Virus record (IMG/VR): IMGVR_UViG_3300005288_000009
Coordinates: 1 to 41,591 of that record
DNA from: a virus
Direction: 5' to 3' (one strand)
Length of the DNA: 41,591 nucleotides
In this document: one piece after another, positions 21,222-29,412 of the stretch
Layout: every line of letters begins with the position of its first letter
Position numbering within the stretch: position 1 is the first letter of the stretch
Position numbers and translations under genes: made by a program
The notes under the pieces: model-generated
What the model was told of the DNA's origin: nothing
The model's database searches: none
Seen by the model: only the letters and a program-made list of their open reading frames with translations

Positions 21222-22399
21222 TAGACCACCTCGGTTACGGTGATGTTCGCCACGACGATTTCAAATTTGGAACCGGGATCAGGCGAAAGACTGCCATCAA
21301 TGAAGGTGATGTTGTCGTCGCTGATTTCCATATCGGTCAAAATGAAGTCGTCGCCGGCTGTATAGGCTAGGCAGTACAGAGCGGACGCCTCAAGAGACGT
21401 ACCGATGTAGAATTTGTAGGCGGCGATCTTCTGTTTCAGTAGCGCGACATCGACAGGAACCAGCGGGTTTCTGCGGGTCGCCGTCAGCGTCACGTAAACC
21501 GGAACCATAACCGGCCTGTCAAGGCGGCGGATCTGATGCACGACGAACGTGCTTCCATCTGGCCGGGTCAGCGTCTCAGGGATGCTCGCCACGATTGCGC
21601 CCTTCATGCCCGCTCCGCCAGTCTTCTGGAAAAGCATCGCCTGCATGATGTCGTCGATTGTTCCGCCTTCTACTACAGCCCAGATACTGTGCGCGTCAAG
21701 GTCGTTGATCGGGTCGTAAACGTCAGAGTCATTATCGTAGACGCGAGCATCTGTCACGCCAGCCGTGTTCAGCAAGCGCGCAGCCAAGGAATTGGTCGTG
21801 GAGAACGCCGGATTCTCAAGGCTCAGATTGCGCTTCTGGATGAATTCTTCGTCGGTCTCTTCATCCTTGCCTGGCTCGGCATCGACAGCAGCAGTAAAGC
21901 CCGTCACGCCAAGCACAACAGTCACGGGGGTGAACACCGCACCAGCAAGACCGGTTACCGAGCCGAAGTCGGTCGCCTGGAATGTGATCGCGGTCGTACC
22001 AATCGGCAGAATTACCGGCGCCGGAAGTTCCCATAGCTGGCCGAGGTCGTCAGATATTTGATATCCGGTCGGCAGCGTCAGGATGCGAGTCGTGACGACA
22101 GAAAGATCCCAGAAGGACCGGGTCGCAGGTCGCGGGAATACGCCGGACAACTTGGCGATTTTCGCCTGGAAGATGCCGCGTGCAAAGTCGGGGTCAAAGT
22201 TGTTGGCGATCCACAGCCCGAACGCCTGCATGTCCGCCCGAGACTTAGCCTCAATGGCTACGCGCTGGCCGTCAGGGCTCTCCTGGCTGAGATTGATGTC
22301 GACGCCGTAGATCGCTTGATAGCCGGCAACGAGTTCGGCAAGGATCTCGTCGAAGCTCTGAATCGTTATGCCATTGGCATCAATCGTCGGGCCTGCCAT
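21221..22399 (-). CDS. Baseplate J-like protein
   Basis: A 392-residue protein with the gpJ wedge pattern: N-terminal DEILAELVAGYQAIYG, a middle beta-rich LTLPTGYQISDDLGQLWEL region, and PGKDEETDEEFIQKRNLSL at about 196-214, which is the hallmark of the family. It forms the baseplate wedge around the hub, with the gp25-like protein encoded just upstream. Confidence 0.92.
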   Translation of the reverse strand: MAGPTIDANGITIQSFDEILAELVAGYQAIYGVDINLSQESPDGQRVAIEAKSRADMQAFGLWIANNFDPDFARGIFQAKIAKLSGVFPRPATRSFWDLSVVTTRILTLPTGYQISDDLGQLWELPAPVILPIGTTAITFQATDFGSVTGLAGAVFTPVTVVLGVTGFTAAVDAEPGKDEETDEEFIQKRNLSLENPAFSTTNSLAARLLNTAGVTDARVYDNDSDVYDPINDLDAHSIWAVVEGGTIDDIMQAMLFQKTGGAGMKGAIVASIPETLTRPDGSTFVVHQIRRLDRPVMVPVYVTLTATRRNPLVPVDVALLKQKIAAYKFYIGTSLEASALYCLAYTAGDDFILTDMEISDDNITFIDGSLSPDPGSKFEIVVANITVTEVV

Positions 22400-22752
22400 C
22401 AGATGGTTATCTCTTCGCTGAATTCGTCGTCAAAAATCGTGCCAAACGCAAGCATTATAGTGGCTTTGCGTGTGCTTGTCTTGGCCTCGATATCCAGCTT
22501 GGTGATGGTGGTTACGCCATCGGTGGACAAGGTGACCCGCTCGACGGCGCGCAGGATCTCTTCCTTGGTTTCTCGGCGGCCAAGAAGGTCGATCCAGTCA
22601 ATGTTGGCATCAACATCAAGGAAGAAGTCGGAGCGGAAGGATTTTAGGCGGGTCACAACGTTCTGGCGGACGGCGTCGCCACGGGAAATGTAGACGGCAA
22701 GGCCTCGGCCAAACCGCCAGTCACCGTCTTCATCTAATCCGGATACGCGCAT
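22399..22752 (-). CDS. gp25-like baseplate wedge protein
   Basis: A 117-residue protein. RGDAVRQNVVTRLKSFRSDFFLDVDANIDW followed by EEILRAVERV (read in parts) matches the small gp25/W-type wedge proteins of contractile tails. It lies between the spike and the J-like gene, the expected order. Confidence 0.8.
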   Translation of the reverse strand: MRVSGLDEDGDWRFGRGLAVYISRGDAVRQNVVTRLKSFRSDFFLDVDANIDWIDLLGRRETKEEILRAVERVTLSTDGVTTITKLDIEAKTSTRKATIMLAFGTIFDDEFSEEITI

Positions 22753-22790
22753 GTTGTCACCTGCAAGAGCTATGCCAGCATCTTACATCA

Positions 22791-23396
22791 TCATGCGACG
22801 TTTGTGATGAGTCCTGCTTTCACGGTTACAGTTCTGCTGTCACCGGTTGCGAATGTTCCTGTCCAGCCTGGAATGCCCGTGACCGAGTAGGTTGTCGAGT
22901 CGGTGTTCAGGCTGACATCCAGGCTTCCGATCAGCGTGTAGTTTCCGGTATGAATCCAGTTACCTGTCACCGTCGAATCACCGAATCGCTCAATGGTCGT
23001 AGGGATGGTCTTTGCCATGGATGCAGGGGATACGCCGACCAGCGCGAAGCAGTCGCTGTAATCATGCATGCGCTGTTCGATTGGCGGCACGTTGTCGGCG
23101 CCGCCATACCAGCGGTCAAAGCAACGCTCGCTGACCAGCAGAAGGCAGTAGTCGCCTTCAGTGATCGGATGGGCGTCATAGCTGGTGCCACCACTGAGGA
23201 ATACCGGAGGCACAGACGGGAACACTGGCAGGTCAATAGCCTCACCATCAACCACGCGTTGAATCACCGGCTTCACGTCAATAGTTTTCTCGCCAACCGA
23301 GGTCACCCTGGCAATCACGATGGTATGGGTATTCGCCAGCTGCGTGATGATGGCGTCATTCGTTACATCGTTCAGCTCAACCTTTGCTTTTGTCAT
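22791..23396 (-). CDS. Gp138-type membrane-puncturing spike
   Basis: A 201-residue protein. ATG 23396 overlaps the hub stop (ATGA); a longer frame starts inside the hub gene. The N-terminal OB-like part (IVIARVTSVGEKTIDVKPVI), PITEGDYCLLLVSERCFDRW (about 80-100), and a beta-helix-like C terminus rich in Thr/Gly/Asn match the Gp138 spike family. It would form the tip that pierces the outer membrane. Confidence 0.85.
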   Translation of the reverse strand: MTKAKVELNDVTNDAIITQLANTHTIVIARVTSVGEKTIDVKPVIQRVVDGEAIDLPVFPSVPPVFLSGGTSYDAHPITEGDYCLLLVSERCFDRWYGGADNVPPIEQRMHDYSDCFALVGVSPASMAKTIPTTIERFGDSTVTGNWIHTGNYTLIGSLDVSLNTDSTTYSVTGIPGWTGTFATGDSRTVTVKAGLITNVA

Positions 23397-24292
23397 TTCG
23401 GCACCACGTATTCTTCGGCGAGATCGCCGCTGACCTTCATCATCCAGTCGCTCCCCTCGTAGTCGCCGTTGTAGGTGATGAGTCGCACCTTGTAGATGCC
23501 GTTGGCGCCAGGCGACACGGTCGAGATCAACTGAACCAGGCCGCCGACCTTGATCGACGTGTTCATCCACATGTTCATGATGATCTCTTTCTTCTTCGGC
23601 TCGATGTTCTGAAGCCCTGTCTCGGCGCTGACGACCGGGATATAGCCCGACACCACCTCTTTTTCGCTGAGGATATTCAGGCGCTCATCATCGATAAACC
23701 AGCGCTGGTCAGGGTCAAGCATTTCCTGAATCGTTGCCATGGAGTTGCCGACGAGGATCTTCGGTCGCGTGATGTCCTTCTGAGCGCCGATCTTGCCCTT
23801 CTTGGTGTTCGGCATAGTCCCGAGAACCGCATCGATTGCAGCGCTCTTGCTGGTGACTGATGTGCTGACGAATGAATTCAGGAAGTCATGGCCGCCGTCC
23901 AGGCATGTCAGTGTAGTGACGAACTGTGGGCCTTCGCGGGTTGATCCGGCCTCGTCGACAGAGCCTCGAAAGATGGTCTCCAGTCGTCCAAGATAGCCGA
24001 CCTGTAATTCGACGGGGAAATAACGACTATCGTTCGCCCGTAACTCTTTCTTTGGCGCCGGATTGCCATCGGCATCGGCCTTGACGTTCTTGGGCGGCTT
24101 GTCGTCTTTGTCTCGGACCAAGATCCGCCGCTTTGAATCGTTCAGGCCGTCGATCTTGACTGTCATCTTGTTTAGCGTCGGATCGTCAGACTTGTCAGCA
24201 GTGAACACTATTCGGAAAGGCGGAAGGATGGTGACAGCCTGCGAGCCAATCCCGATTGTTAGGCGATAGTCTCGCAGGAATCTGTCGACCAT
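23393..24292 (-). CDS. Baseplate hub protein (gpD-like)
   Basis: A 299-residue protein. Beta-rich N-terminal part with RIVFTADKSDDPTLNKMTVKI, a middle LTCLDGGHDFLNSFVSTSV, and a C-terminal part (TVSPGANGIYKVRLITYNGDYEGSDWM, read in parts) as in hub proteins of compact contractile tails. The hub carries the spike encoded next. ATG 24292 follows the small membrane ORF at 24295-24468. Confidence 0.75.
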   Translation of the reverse strand: MVDRFLRDYRLTIGIGSQAVTILPPFRIVFTADKSDDPTLNKMTVKIDGLNDSKRRILVRDKDDKPPKNVKADADGNPAPKKELRANDSRYFPVELQVGYLGRLETIFRGSVDEAGSTREGPQFVTTLTCLDGGHDFLNSFVSTSVTSKSAAIDAVLGTMPNTKKGKIGAQKDITRPKILVGNSMATIQEMLDPDQRWFIDDERLNILSEKEVVSGYIPVVSAETGLQNIEPKKKEIIMNMWMNTSIKVGGLVQLISTVSPGANGIYKVRLITYNGDYEGSDWMMKVSGDLAEEYVVPK

Positions 24293-24294
24293 GA

Positions 24295-24468
24295 TTACTC
24301 CCAGATGCCAATGATCAAACCGACAGGAAACGCAAGCATCCCAATAAGCATGAGCACAACAGAGACCTTTACAAGCCCTGGCTGCTCAGGTGGCTTTTTC
24401 GCAAGCCGGCCCAAGGCCAAGAAAAAGACAAATATCACCAATCCAGTTAACGCAATTCTATATCCCAT
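24295..24468 (-). CDS. Small two-segment membrane protein, 57 aa
   Basis: ATG 24468 follows CGGGAAACGCTGA. Two hydrophobic segments (about 5-20, ALTGLVIFVFFLALG, and about 33-55, VVLMLIGMLAFPVGLIIG) flank a short polar loop. It lies between the accessory gene at 24520 and the hub gene. Function unknown. Confidence 0.55.
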   Translation of the reverse strand: MGYRIALTGLVIFVFFLALGRLAKKPPEQPGLVKVSVVLMLIGMLAFPVGLIIGIWE

Positions 24469-24469
24469 T

Positions 24470-24523
24470 TCAGCGTTTCCCGAGGTTGCGGAGGTGGATG
24501 AGCATGTAGAGGGTGGCGATCAT
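24470..24523 (-). CDS. Possible 17-aa coupling peptide
   Basis: ATG 24523 forms an ATGA overlap with the upstream stop, and its TGA lies one base before the ATG of the 57-aa membrane protein. The product (MIATLYMLIHLRNLGKR) is short. It may only couple translation. Low confidence. Confidence 0.25.
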   Translation of the reverse strand: MIATLYMLIHLRNLGKR

Positions 24524-25056
24524 GGCTTCACCTGCTGCCAGCCGGAGTCGATGGCCAGTCTGAACGTTTCACGAAGTCCTTCTGGGATGTTTTCCCATTT
24601 GCTATGCGACGCGAAGTAAATCGACTCGTACATTACTCTTGCTTTGCTGTCGCGCTCTTCCGCCGCGATCTGCTCGGGCGTGCGGATGGGGCGGAAATAA
24701 CGCGCTGTTGAATAGGTGACAATGTCTTCATATTCGAAGACCGCCACTTCATATCCACGCTTTTCGGTGTGTGCGATAACCTTTACTTCAGTCCACTCAC
24801 GATCATCGATTCTGCCTTCGTGTTCACACACCGTCCCAACCGGCGGCAGGCCTTCGCCGCTCCATACAGAATGAGCGGGCCTTTCGTGAATGGTAAAGAA
24901 CTGCCCCTCGCGGACGGAGCGAAATTGCCCCTCGTTCTCATGTTCGAAAACCTCGCCAGAGCGACGATACCATCCACTATGGCACCGATGAGTTCCGAGT
25001 CCTTCCAGCCATAGCGGGAATCCTTCAGGCTGCTTACTCCAATCGATCTGGCTCAT
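24520..25056 (-). CDS. Hypothetical accessory protein, 178 aa
   Basis: Overlaps the PH-domain gene as ATGA. The N-terminal part (WLEGLGTHRCHSGWYRR) and the middle (GLPPVGTVCEHEGRIDDREW, VKVIAHTEKRGYEVAVFEYED) resemble small phage proteins of unknown function, often found with a predicted beta domain. The C-terminal part is helical. With the PH-domain gene it forms a cassette inside the baseplate region and is unlikely to be structural. Confidence 0.7.
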   Translation of the reverse strand: MSQIDWSKQPEGFPLWLEGLGTHRCHSGWYRRSGEVFEHENEGQFRSVREGQFFTIHERPAHSVWSGEGLPPVGTVCEHEGRIDDREWTEVKVIAHTEKRGYEVAVFEYEDIVTYSTARYFRPIRTPEQIAAEERDSKARVMYESIYFASHSKWENIPEGLRETFRLAIDSGWQQVKP

Positions 25057-25607
25057 GCCGCACCGCCTTGCTTGAGCAGTCGAGCAATGAACTGATCGCG
25101 AGTCTCATCATCTCGCTGCCATAATCCACGGTTACGGCCCAGCTCATCGAGGACGCTGCCTGTCGCGCACATGACTTCCATCGACATGCGCAACTCAGGA
25201 TCGCAAGCCTGATCAACCCGCGCGCGAAACGCCAACGGATCACGCACACCCTTCATCACCGCATCATTCCCACCGCTACCCGAGATGACCACGTCGCCGT
25301 AGCCGAAGATGCGCCCGAGGAAGCCTTGCTTGACCGACACCGATTCAACCTTGCTCAGCCGGATCTCAGCGGTGTCGCGCATGATCACGCCGGACTTGCG
25401 GATAACGCGCTTGCTGGTGATGCCCATCTCGGTCGACCGGATCTTCAGGTAGGCATACAGCAGCAATGCAGCGCTGATCGGCAGACAGATGATCGACACG
25501 CCGAAGATTACGGCGGCGCAGTAGATGTGGAACAGCGACCACTTGGAGATTTTGCCCTCGGCTAGCAGGGTTTCGTCGGTGGCCAGGGTTTGTTGGATGT
25601 AACTCAT
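25053..25607 (-). CDS. PH-domain (bPH2-like) membrane protein
   Basis: A 184-residue protein. ATG 25607 follows GGGAGCAAAATC. Residues about 23-52 form a hydrophobic membrane region (WSLFHIYCAAVIFGVSIICL, SAALLLYAYLKI), followed by a bacterial PH-like domain (about 55-110: GITSKRVIRKSGVIMRDTAEIRLSKVESV in parts, then GYGDVVISGSGG). Such proteins are membrane-associated accessory (moron) genes in phages. It has its own promoter element at 25645-25673 of the type otherwise found only in early operons. Confidence 0.8.
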   Translation of the reverse strand: MSYIQQTLATDETLLAEGKISKWSLFHIYCAAVIFGVSIICLPISAALLLYAYLKIRSTEMGITSKRVIRKSGVIMRDTAEIRLSKVESVSVKQGFLGRIFGYGDVVISGSGGNDAVMKGVRDPLAFRARVDQACDPELRMSMEVMCATGSVLDELGRNRGLWQRDDETRDQFIARLLKQGGAA

Positions 25608-25644
25608 GATTTTGCTCCCGTCATGCGCTTCATTGCGCAACCGA

Positions 25645-25673
25645 ATAATCGTAGAGAATAATCATTATGTCAA
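25645..25673 (-). promoter_or_regulatory. Promoter/operator element of the PH-domain cassette
   Basis: On the minus strand TTGACA (25673-25668), spacer TAATGATTATTCTCTAC, then GATTAT (25650-25645). The -35 overlaps the stop of the baseplate plug gene. This is the only copy inside the late block. Confidence 0.65.
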
Positions 25674-26011
25674 GTCGGAACTTCCAAACCTCGACGTTCC
25701 TGCATCTCTTCGGCGGTTACGAAATACAGTTCGCATCGACCCTCGCTGAAGTCGCCCAGTCGAAACGGTGCTAACCCACTTGAATCAGTTGTCGCGCAAA
25801 AGAAATCGAAAGGCCAGTTCAGCGCCTGGATATGCAGGCACCCAAGGCTCAGCATGAAACCGTTGCGGGTCACGTTGCGCCAGCTCACATCGAACGACCA
25901 AAACTGTGAGACCTCGTAGAAGTTCAGGATGATGATGATCTCTTCATCGTCGACCAGCAGCACATGCCGCTGGCTCGGATCGTCGGTGATATTGGTTATT
26001 TGAAATGCCAT
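25670..26011 (-). CDS. Baseplate plug protein
   Basis: A 113-residue protein. PSQRHVLLVDDEEIIIILNFYEVSQFWSFDV (in parts) is the pattern of small phage baseplate plug proteins seen in compact contractile tails. It lies between the Dit-like and hub genes, the expected place. It would close the hub together with the spike. Confidence 0.75.
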   Translation of the reverse strand: MAFQITNITDDPSQRHVLLVDDEEIIIILNFYEVSQFWSFDVSWRNVTRNGFMLSLGCLHIQALNWPFDFFCATTDSSGLAPFRLGDFSEGRCELYFVTAEEMQERRGLEVPT

Positions 26012-26803
26012 TTATGACCGCCCGATGATTGCCGACAGCAGTGATTTTTCTTTCTTCTTTCCTGCGCCGTCGCCTGACTTTGGAGACTGAACGCCCTTGT
26101 CTACCGTCTTTCCGACCTGGCTTTTAACGGCTGGCGCGGGCTTCTTGTAGAACTTCGACACGTCCGAGAATACCGTCTTCGCGATCCGGAACTTCTGCGC
26201 GGTCAGCGTGAACGAAAGGGCGTTGCGCTGGTTATCTCGCGTAATCGTTACGTCGTTGATCGCCATGCTGTCGTGAAGTCGAAACGGCATGCTGATCGAA
26301 ACCAATTGCTTGCCGTAATGCAGCGACTCGATGTAATCGATGAACTGTTCGCGCAGGCTTTTGGTCCCTGTCTTATTGCCGGAAATTCCGCTGACACTCA
26401 GGCCAATCTTGATGCCGTCGTTGATGCTGTTGTTGATCGATCGATACCGGTCTGCCGCCGAGTCGATTGCCTTGTTGACGCGCTGGATCTGCGACACCGT
26501 GCGCTTCGGAAGGAACGAATTCATCTGCGCGATGGTCGGGATTCGGCTCTCGGACGCGCTCTGCGGTGGCGCCTGGATGAATAGATCCGCGACGTCTCCG
26601 GAGATCGTCAATTTGATTGGCGCGTTAATCAGATGATCACCGATATAACTGCCGTCCTCGACCGTTGATGTCGGCGACGCGGTCGAATACTGCGTCTGGT
26701 CGCTAACCCTGGCGAACATGGTGAAGCCGCCGATGCCGACCTGCTGAGTCGAGGCCGAATCGAGCGCCTTATCCTGGCCCGCCTTGAATTCCTGAATGGT
26801 CAT
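26012..26803 (-). CDS. Dit-like baseplate/tail protein
   Basis: A 263-residue protein following the tape measure gene. The N-terminal part (IGGFTMFARVSDQTQYS, then DHLINAPIKLTISGDVADLF) matches the Dit-like N-terminal domain of phage tail proteins. A middle helical part and a basic Lys/Gly-rich C terminus follow. It links the tail tube to the baseplate hub. It overlaps the tape measure gene (ATGA). Confidence 0.75.
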   Translation of the reverse strand: MTIQEFKAGQDKALDSASTQQVGIGGFTMFARVSDQTQYSTASPTSTVEDGSYIGDHLINAPIKLTISGDVADLFIQAPPQSASESRIPTIAQMNSFLPKRTVSQIQRVNKAIDSAADRYRSINNSINDGIKIGLSVSGISGNKTGTKSLREQFIDYIESLHYGKQLVSISMPFRLHDSMAINDVTITRDNQRNALSFTLTAQKFRIAKTVFSDVSKFYKKPAPAVKSQVGKTVDKGVQSPKSGDGAGKKKEKSLLSAIIGRS

Positions 26804-28398
26804 CGGCCACCTCGGTTAACTTGAGTCTTGGCAGTTTTCAATTGGTCTTGCAGGGCATTATCCACAGCCACGCCTGCGCCTTTCGGATCGCTGGAACTGA
26901 TGTCGATCTTGATTTCCTGCTTGATCTGACTGTTGTTTACCGACGTGTTGCCGGCTGGCGTCATTGCCACGGCCTCGTTCGGGCTCATGCCTGGCACATC
27001 CCAAGGGTCTTGCCCGCTACCGCTCGGAAGTGGCGAGGCGTTGCCAGCAGCGGCGCCAGGAGAATCCCCAGTGCTGATCAGGTCAATCGCCCAGTCAGGC
27101 AGGATCGACATCGCGGCCGACTTGATGCCGCCAAGGATCTGGCCGAATGCCGCGCCGATGAAATCGAACAGCGACAGGAAGATATTTTTGATCCCGTTGC
27201 CGACAGAGCTGAATGCCGCGAGCAATGAATCCAGGGCGCCAGACCAATTGCCGGAGAACGCCTTGATCAATGCATCGAACAGGAATCCAAGCGCCTCAAT
27301 GAATGGCTGAGCCAGTGCCAGCAGCGCGGCAAACATCGCCTTGAATGCGTCGACGACACCCTGCAATACCGGCACGATATCCCAGCCGAAGAACTCCATG
27401 AAGAAGTCAGCGATAACAGACTGCCCACCATTTAGCGCCACTATCAGATCATCAACGATCAGAAGGAGCGCGACGATGGCCGCAGTGATCAGCACGACTG
27501 GCGACAGAACGATCCCCATGATGGTGGCCAGACCTCCCGTAGCAAGTTGCGCAACGAGAAAGGCTGCCCCTAGAGCCAGGGCAATCGGGGTCATGCGTAC
27601 AAAGAACCCGGCCGTTGCATTGATGACTTCGCCCAGGTACTGGAGGCCGTCTTTGATCAGGTCTTTGTTTGCGATAAGGAATTCAGTGAATCCGTCAGTG
27701 ATTCGCTGGGTAGACGGCGCCAGACCGATAGCGATCTGCTGGCTGAGCGCGCTGACCGCAAACTTTGCGGTATCCAATGAGTCATGGAAGTCGGCAGCTA
27801 TTGCGACCTGATCGGCCGTGACAATTCCGAGGGCTCGCGCTTTCTCGGTCATGAGGCCAATCTCTTCGCTGGACGCGTTAAGCAGCTGAAGAGTCGAAGG
27901 GTCAAGGCCTAGCGAGGCGATCATCGACTTCTGCGTACCCTTGTCCGTGCCGAGCCTGGCGAATGACTCGCGCAGCTCGTTGAACAGGACGTCGGCGGTC
28001 TTCACATTGCCGCTGGCATCTTTGACGCTGATGCCAAGCTCATCGAAGGCCTTTTTTCCGCGACCAAGCCCCCTGGCGGCGTCACCAGCAACTTTCGATA
28101 GCCCGTTAAGGCTGGCGCTCATCGCTTCGGTGCTGGAGCCGGAGAGCATGGCAGCAAACCCCAGCTCTTGGATGCTCTCCACTGCGATACCTGTCTCGTT
28201 ATACATGTCACCCAGAGCATCGGCTGCCTCGGTGTTTGAGGCAACAAAAGCGAATACGCCCCCCGCAGCGCCAATGAGAGCAGCACCAACGCCAGCCAGC
28301 AGCGCAAGTGACAGCTTCAGGTTTTCGTTGAATTCCCGTTGAGGCGCGAGATCCCCGACGAAACTGAACTGGGTGACTAATTCGTTCACGACCGCCAT
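26800..28398 (-). CDS. Tail tape measure protein
   Basis: A 532-residue protein after the chaperone genes, as expected. Hydrophobic segments at about 30-52 (LLAGVGAALIGAAGGVFAFV) and about 270-325 (ALGAAFLVAQLATGG, SPVVLITAAIVALLLIVDD), a helical Ala-rich body, and a Gln/Asn/Ser-rich C terminus are typical. The length implies a short tail, of the order of 80 nm if it scales as in other phages. Starts in a TGATG overlap with the frameshift ORF. Confidence 0.9.
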   Translation of the reverse strand: MAVVNELVTQFSFVGDLAPQREFNENLKLSLALLAGVGAALIGAAGGVFAFVASNTEAADALGDMYNETGIAVESIQELGFAAMLSGSSTEAMSASLNGLSKVAGDAARGLGRGKKAFDELGISVKDASGNVKTADVLFNELRESFARLGTDKGTQKSMIASLGLDPSTLQLLNASSEEIGLMTEKARALGIVTADQVAIAADFHDSLDTAKFAVSALSQQIAIGLAPSTQRITDGFTEFLIANKDLIKDGLQYLGEVINATAGFFVRMTPIALALGAAFLVAQLATGGLATIMGIVLSPVVLITAAIVALLLIVDDLIVALNGGQSVIADFFMEFFGWDIVPVLQGVVDAFKAMFAALLALAQPFIEALGFLFDALIKAFSGNWSGALDSLLAAFSSVGNGIKNIFLSLFDFIGAAFGQILGGIKSAAMSILPDWAIDLISTGDSPGAAAGNASPLPSGSGQDPWDVPGMSPNEAVAMTPAGNTSVNNSQIKQEIKIDISSSDPKGAGVAVDNALQDQLKTAKTQVNRGGR

Positions 28399-28538
28399 CA
28401 GGGGTTCCTTGTCTTGTGCGCCTGAATATCGGCGGTGATTTGTTCGAACTCGATAGCGTCAAGAAACTCGGTCGTATCCATCGCTTGGATTTCGGCCAGG
28501 CTGCCATACCCGGCCTTTACCAGAGCGAACATTGCCAT
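28398..28538 (-). CDS. Downstream part of the tail assembly chaperone (-1 frame)
   Basis: The -1 frame downstream of the chaperone stays open from inside the upstream gene to TGA 28398 and reads DLIRETNVSGERMAMFALVK, then AGYGSLAEIQAMDTTEFLDA. This resembles the C-terminal extension of frameshifted tail assembly chaperones. The coordinates start at the first internal ATG (28538); a fused product from 28966 is likely. No perfect slippery heptamer was found; candidates lie around GCAGGGGAG and GAGAAACC. Confidence 0.65.
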   Translation of the reverse strand: MAMFALVKAGYGSLAEIQAMDTTEFLDAIEFEQITADIQAHKTRNP

Positions 28539-28549
28539 GCGTTCGCCGC

Positions 28550-28966
28550 TTACATTGGTTTCTCGGATGAGGTCTTCGCTGGCTCCCCTGCTTGGGATGC
28601 TGAGGCGATACCTGCGGCGCGAATAAAAGGGTAGGACATCACCCCCATGGCAACGCTGAGCAGGTTGATATAGTCCTCTGGAAACTCTTCCCAGTGATCG
28701 CGAGACTTGGCAACCGTCACGCCGCCGAACGAGATGTTAGCCCACATCACCTCTTCGACGTTGGCGTATTGCGGCGTATCCAAGAAGCTGAAGTCCTGGC
28801 TGCCGATCTGCCGCTGAACCGACGTGTAGAACGCGAACACCTTGCGGCGCTCGACATGGGTCATCTTGTGGAATTTGTACGTGCGGCCATTGATCTCGGC
28901 TTCGCTGTCCTCGTAGACAGCTTTGACCTGAGCCATTGCCTTCGCCCGCTGCTCCTGTACGCTCAT
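28550..28966 (-). CDS. Tail assembly chaperone, upstream part
   Basis: A 138-residue protein between tube and tape measure genes. EAEINGRTYKFHKMTHVERR and FLDTPQYANVEEVMWANISF match small chaperones that coat the tape measure during tail assembly. The TAA at 28550 lies 12 bases before the internal ATG of the -1 frame, so a fraction of ribosomes probably shifts to make a longer protein. Confidence 0.82.
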   Translation of the reverse strand: MSVQEQRAKAMAQVKAVYEDSEAEINGRTYKFHKMTHVERRKVFAFYTSVQRQIGSQDFSFLDTPQYANVEEVMWANISFGGVTVAKSRDHWEEFPEDYINLLSVAMGVMSYPFIRAAGIASASQAGEPAKTSSEKPM

Positions 28967-28969
28967 AAA

Positions 28970-29401
28970 TTACAAGCTCCGTTTCGCGGTGCGGAATTGG
29001 ACGGTGTACTGCATCAGCGCGTTCCCGTCTTGGTTGTTGCGGGTCTGAGTAGGCAGCGTGGTGATGCTGCCGCCGTCGAGGTTCCAGCTTTCAATGCCGG
29101 CACCGCCGTCGATGGTGTAGGACTCTTTCGCGGAGCCCTCAATGACTGCCGCACCTTCGGTGTTGATCAGGCTGAGCATGAAAATATCGTCAGCGCTGTA
29201 CTTCTGCACGCTGAACGCCAGGTCATACACGTCCTTGTCCATGCGCTCGCCGATGGTCACGCCACCAGCTGCGGAGTTGACGCGAGACGTGTGCGCATTG
29301 ACCGGGGTGAGCGCCAGGTAGTCGCCCTCGGCGAAGCTCTTGAACGTGTAGTCATTCAGGATCAGCGAGCCGCTGTCCATTGAGATTGTAATGATGCTCA
29401 T
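28970..29401 (-). CDS. Tail tube protein (DUF3277-like)
   Basis: A 143-residue, beta-rich protein next to the sheath gene. MSIITISMDSGSLILNDYTF, then GVTIGERMDKDVYDLAFSVQ, matches DUF3277 tube proteins of contractile phages. It polymerises into the inner tail tube. Confidence 0.88.
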   Translation of the reverse strand: MSIITISMDSGSLILNDYTFKSFAEGDYLALTPVNAHTSRVNSAAGGVTIGERMDKDVYDLAFSVQKYSADDIFMLSLINTEGAAVIEGSAKESYTIDGGAGIESWNLDGGSITTLPTQTRNNQDGNALMQYTVQFRTAKRSL

Positions 29402-29412
29402 TGGTCAGCCCC

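Noticed and set aside
22058-22693. 211-residue plus-strand frame opposite baseplate genes
   Set aside because: Antisense to the J-like and gp25-like genes, no motif.
22800-23396. Lysozyme or peptidase domain in the spike protein
   Set aside because: No catalytic motif is visible; the protein is fully explained as a Gp138-type spike.
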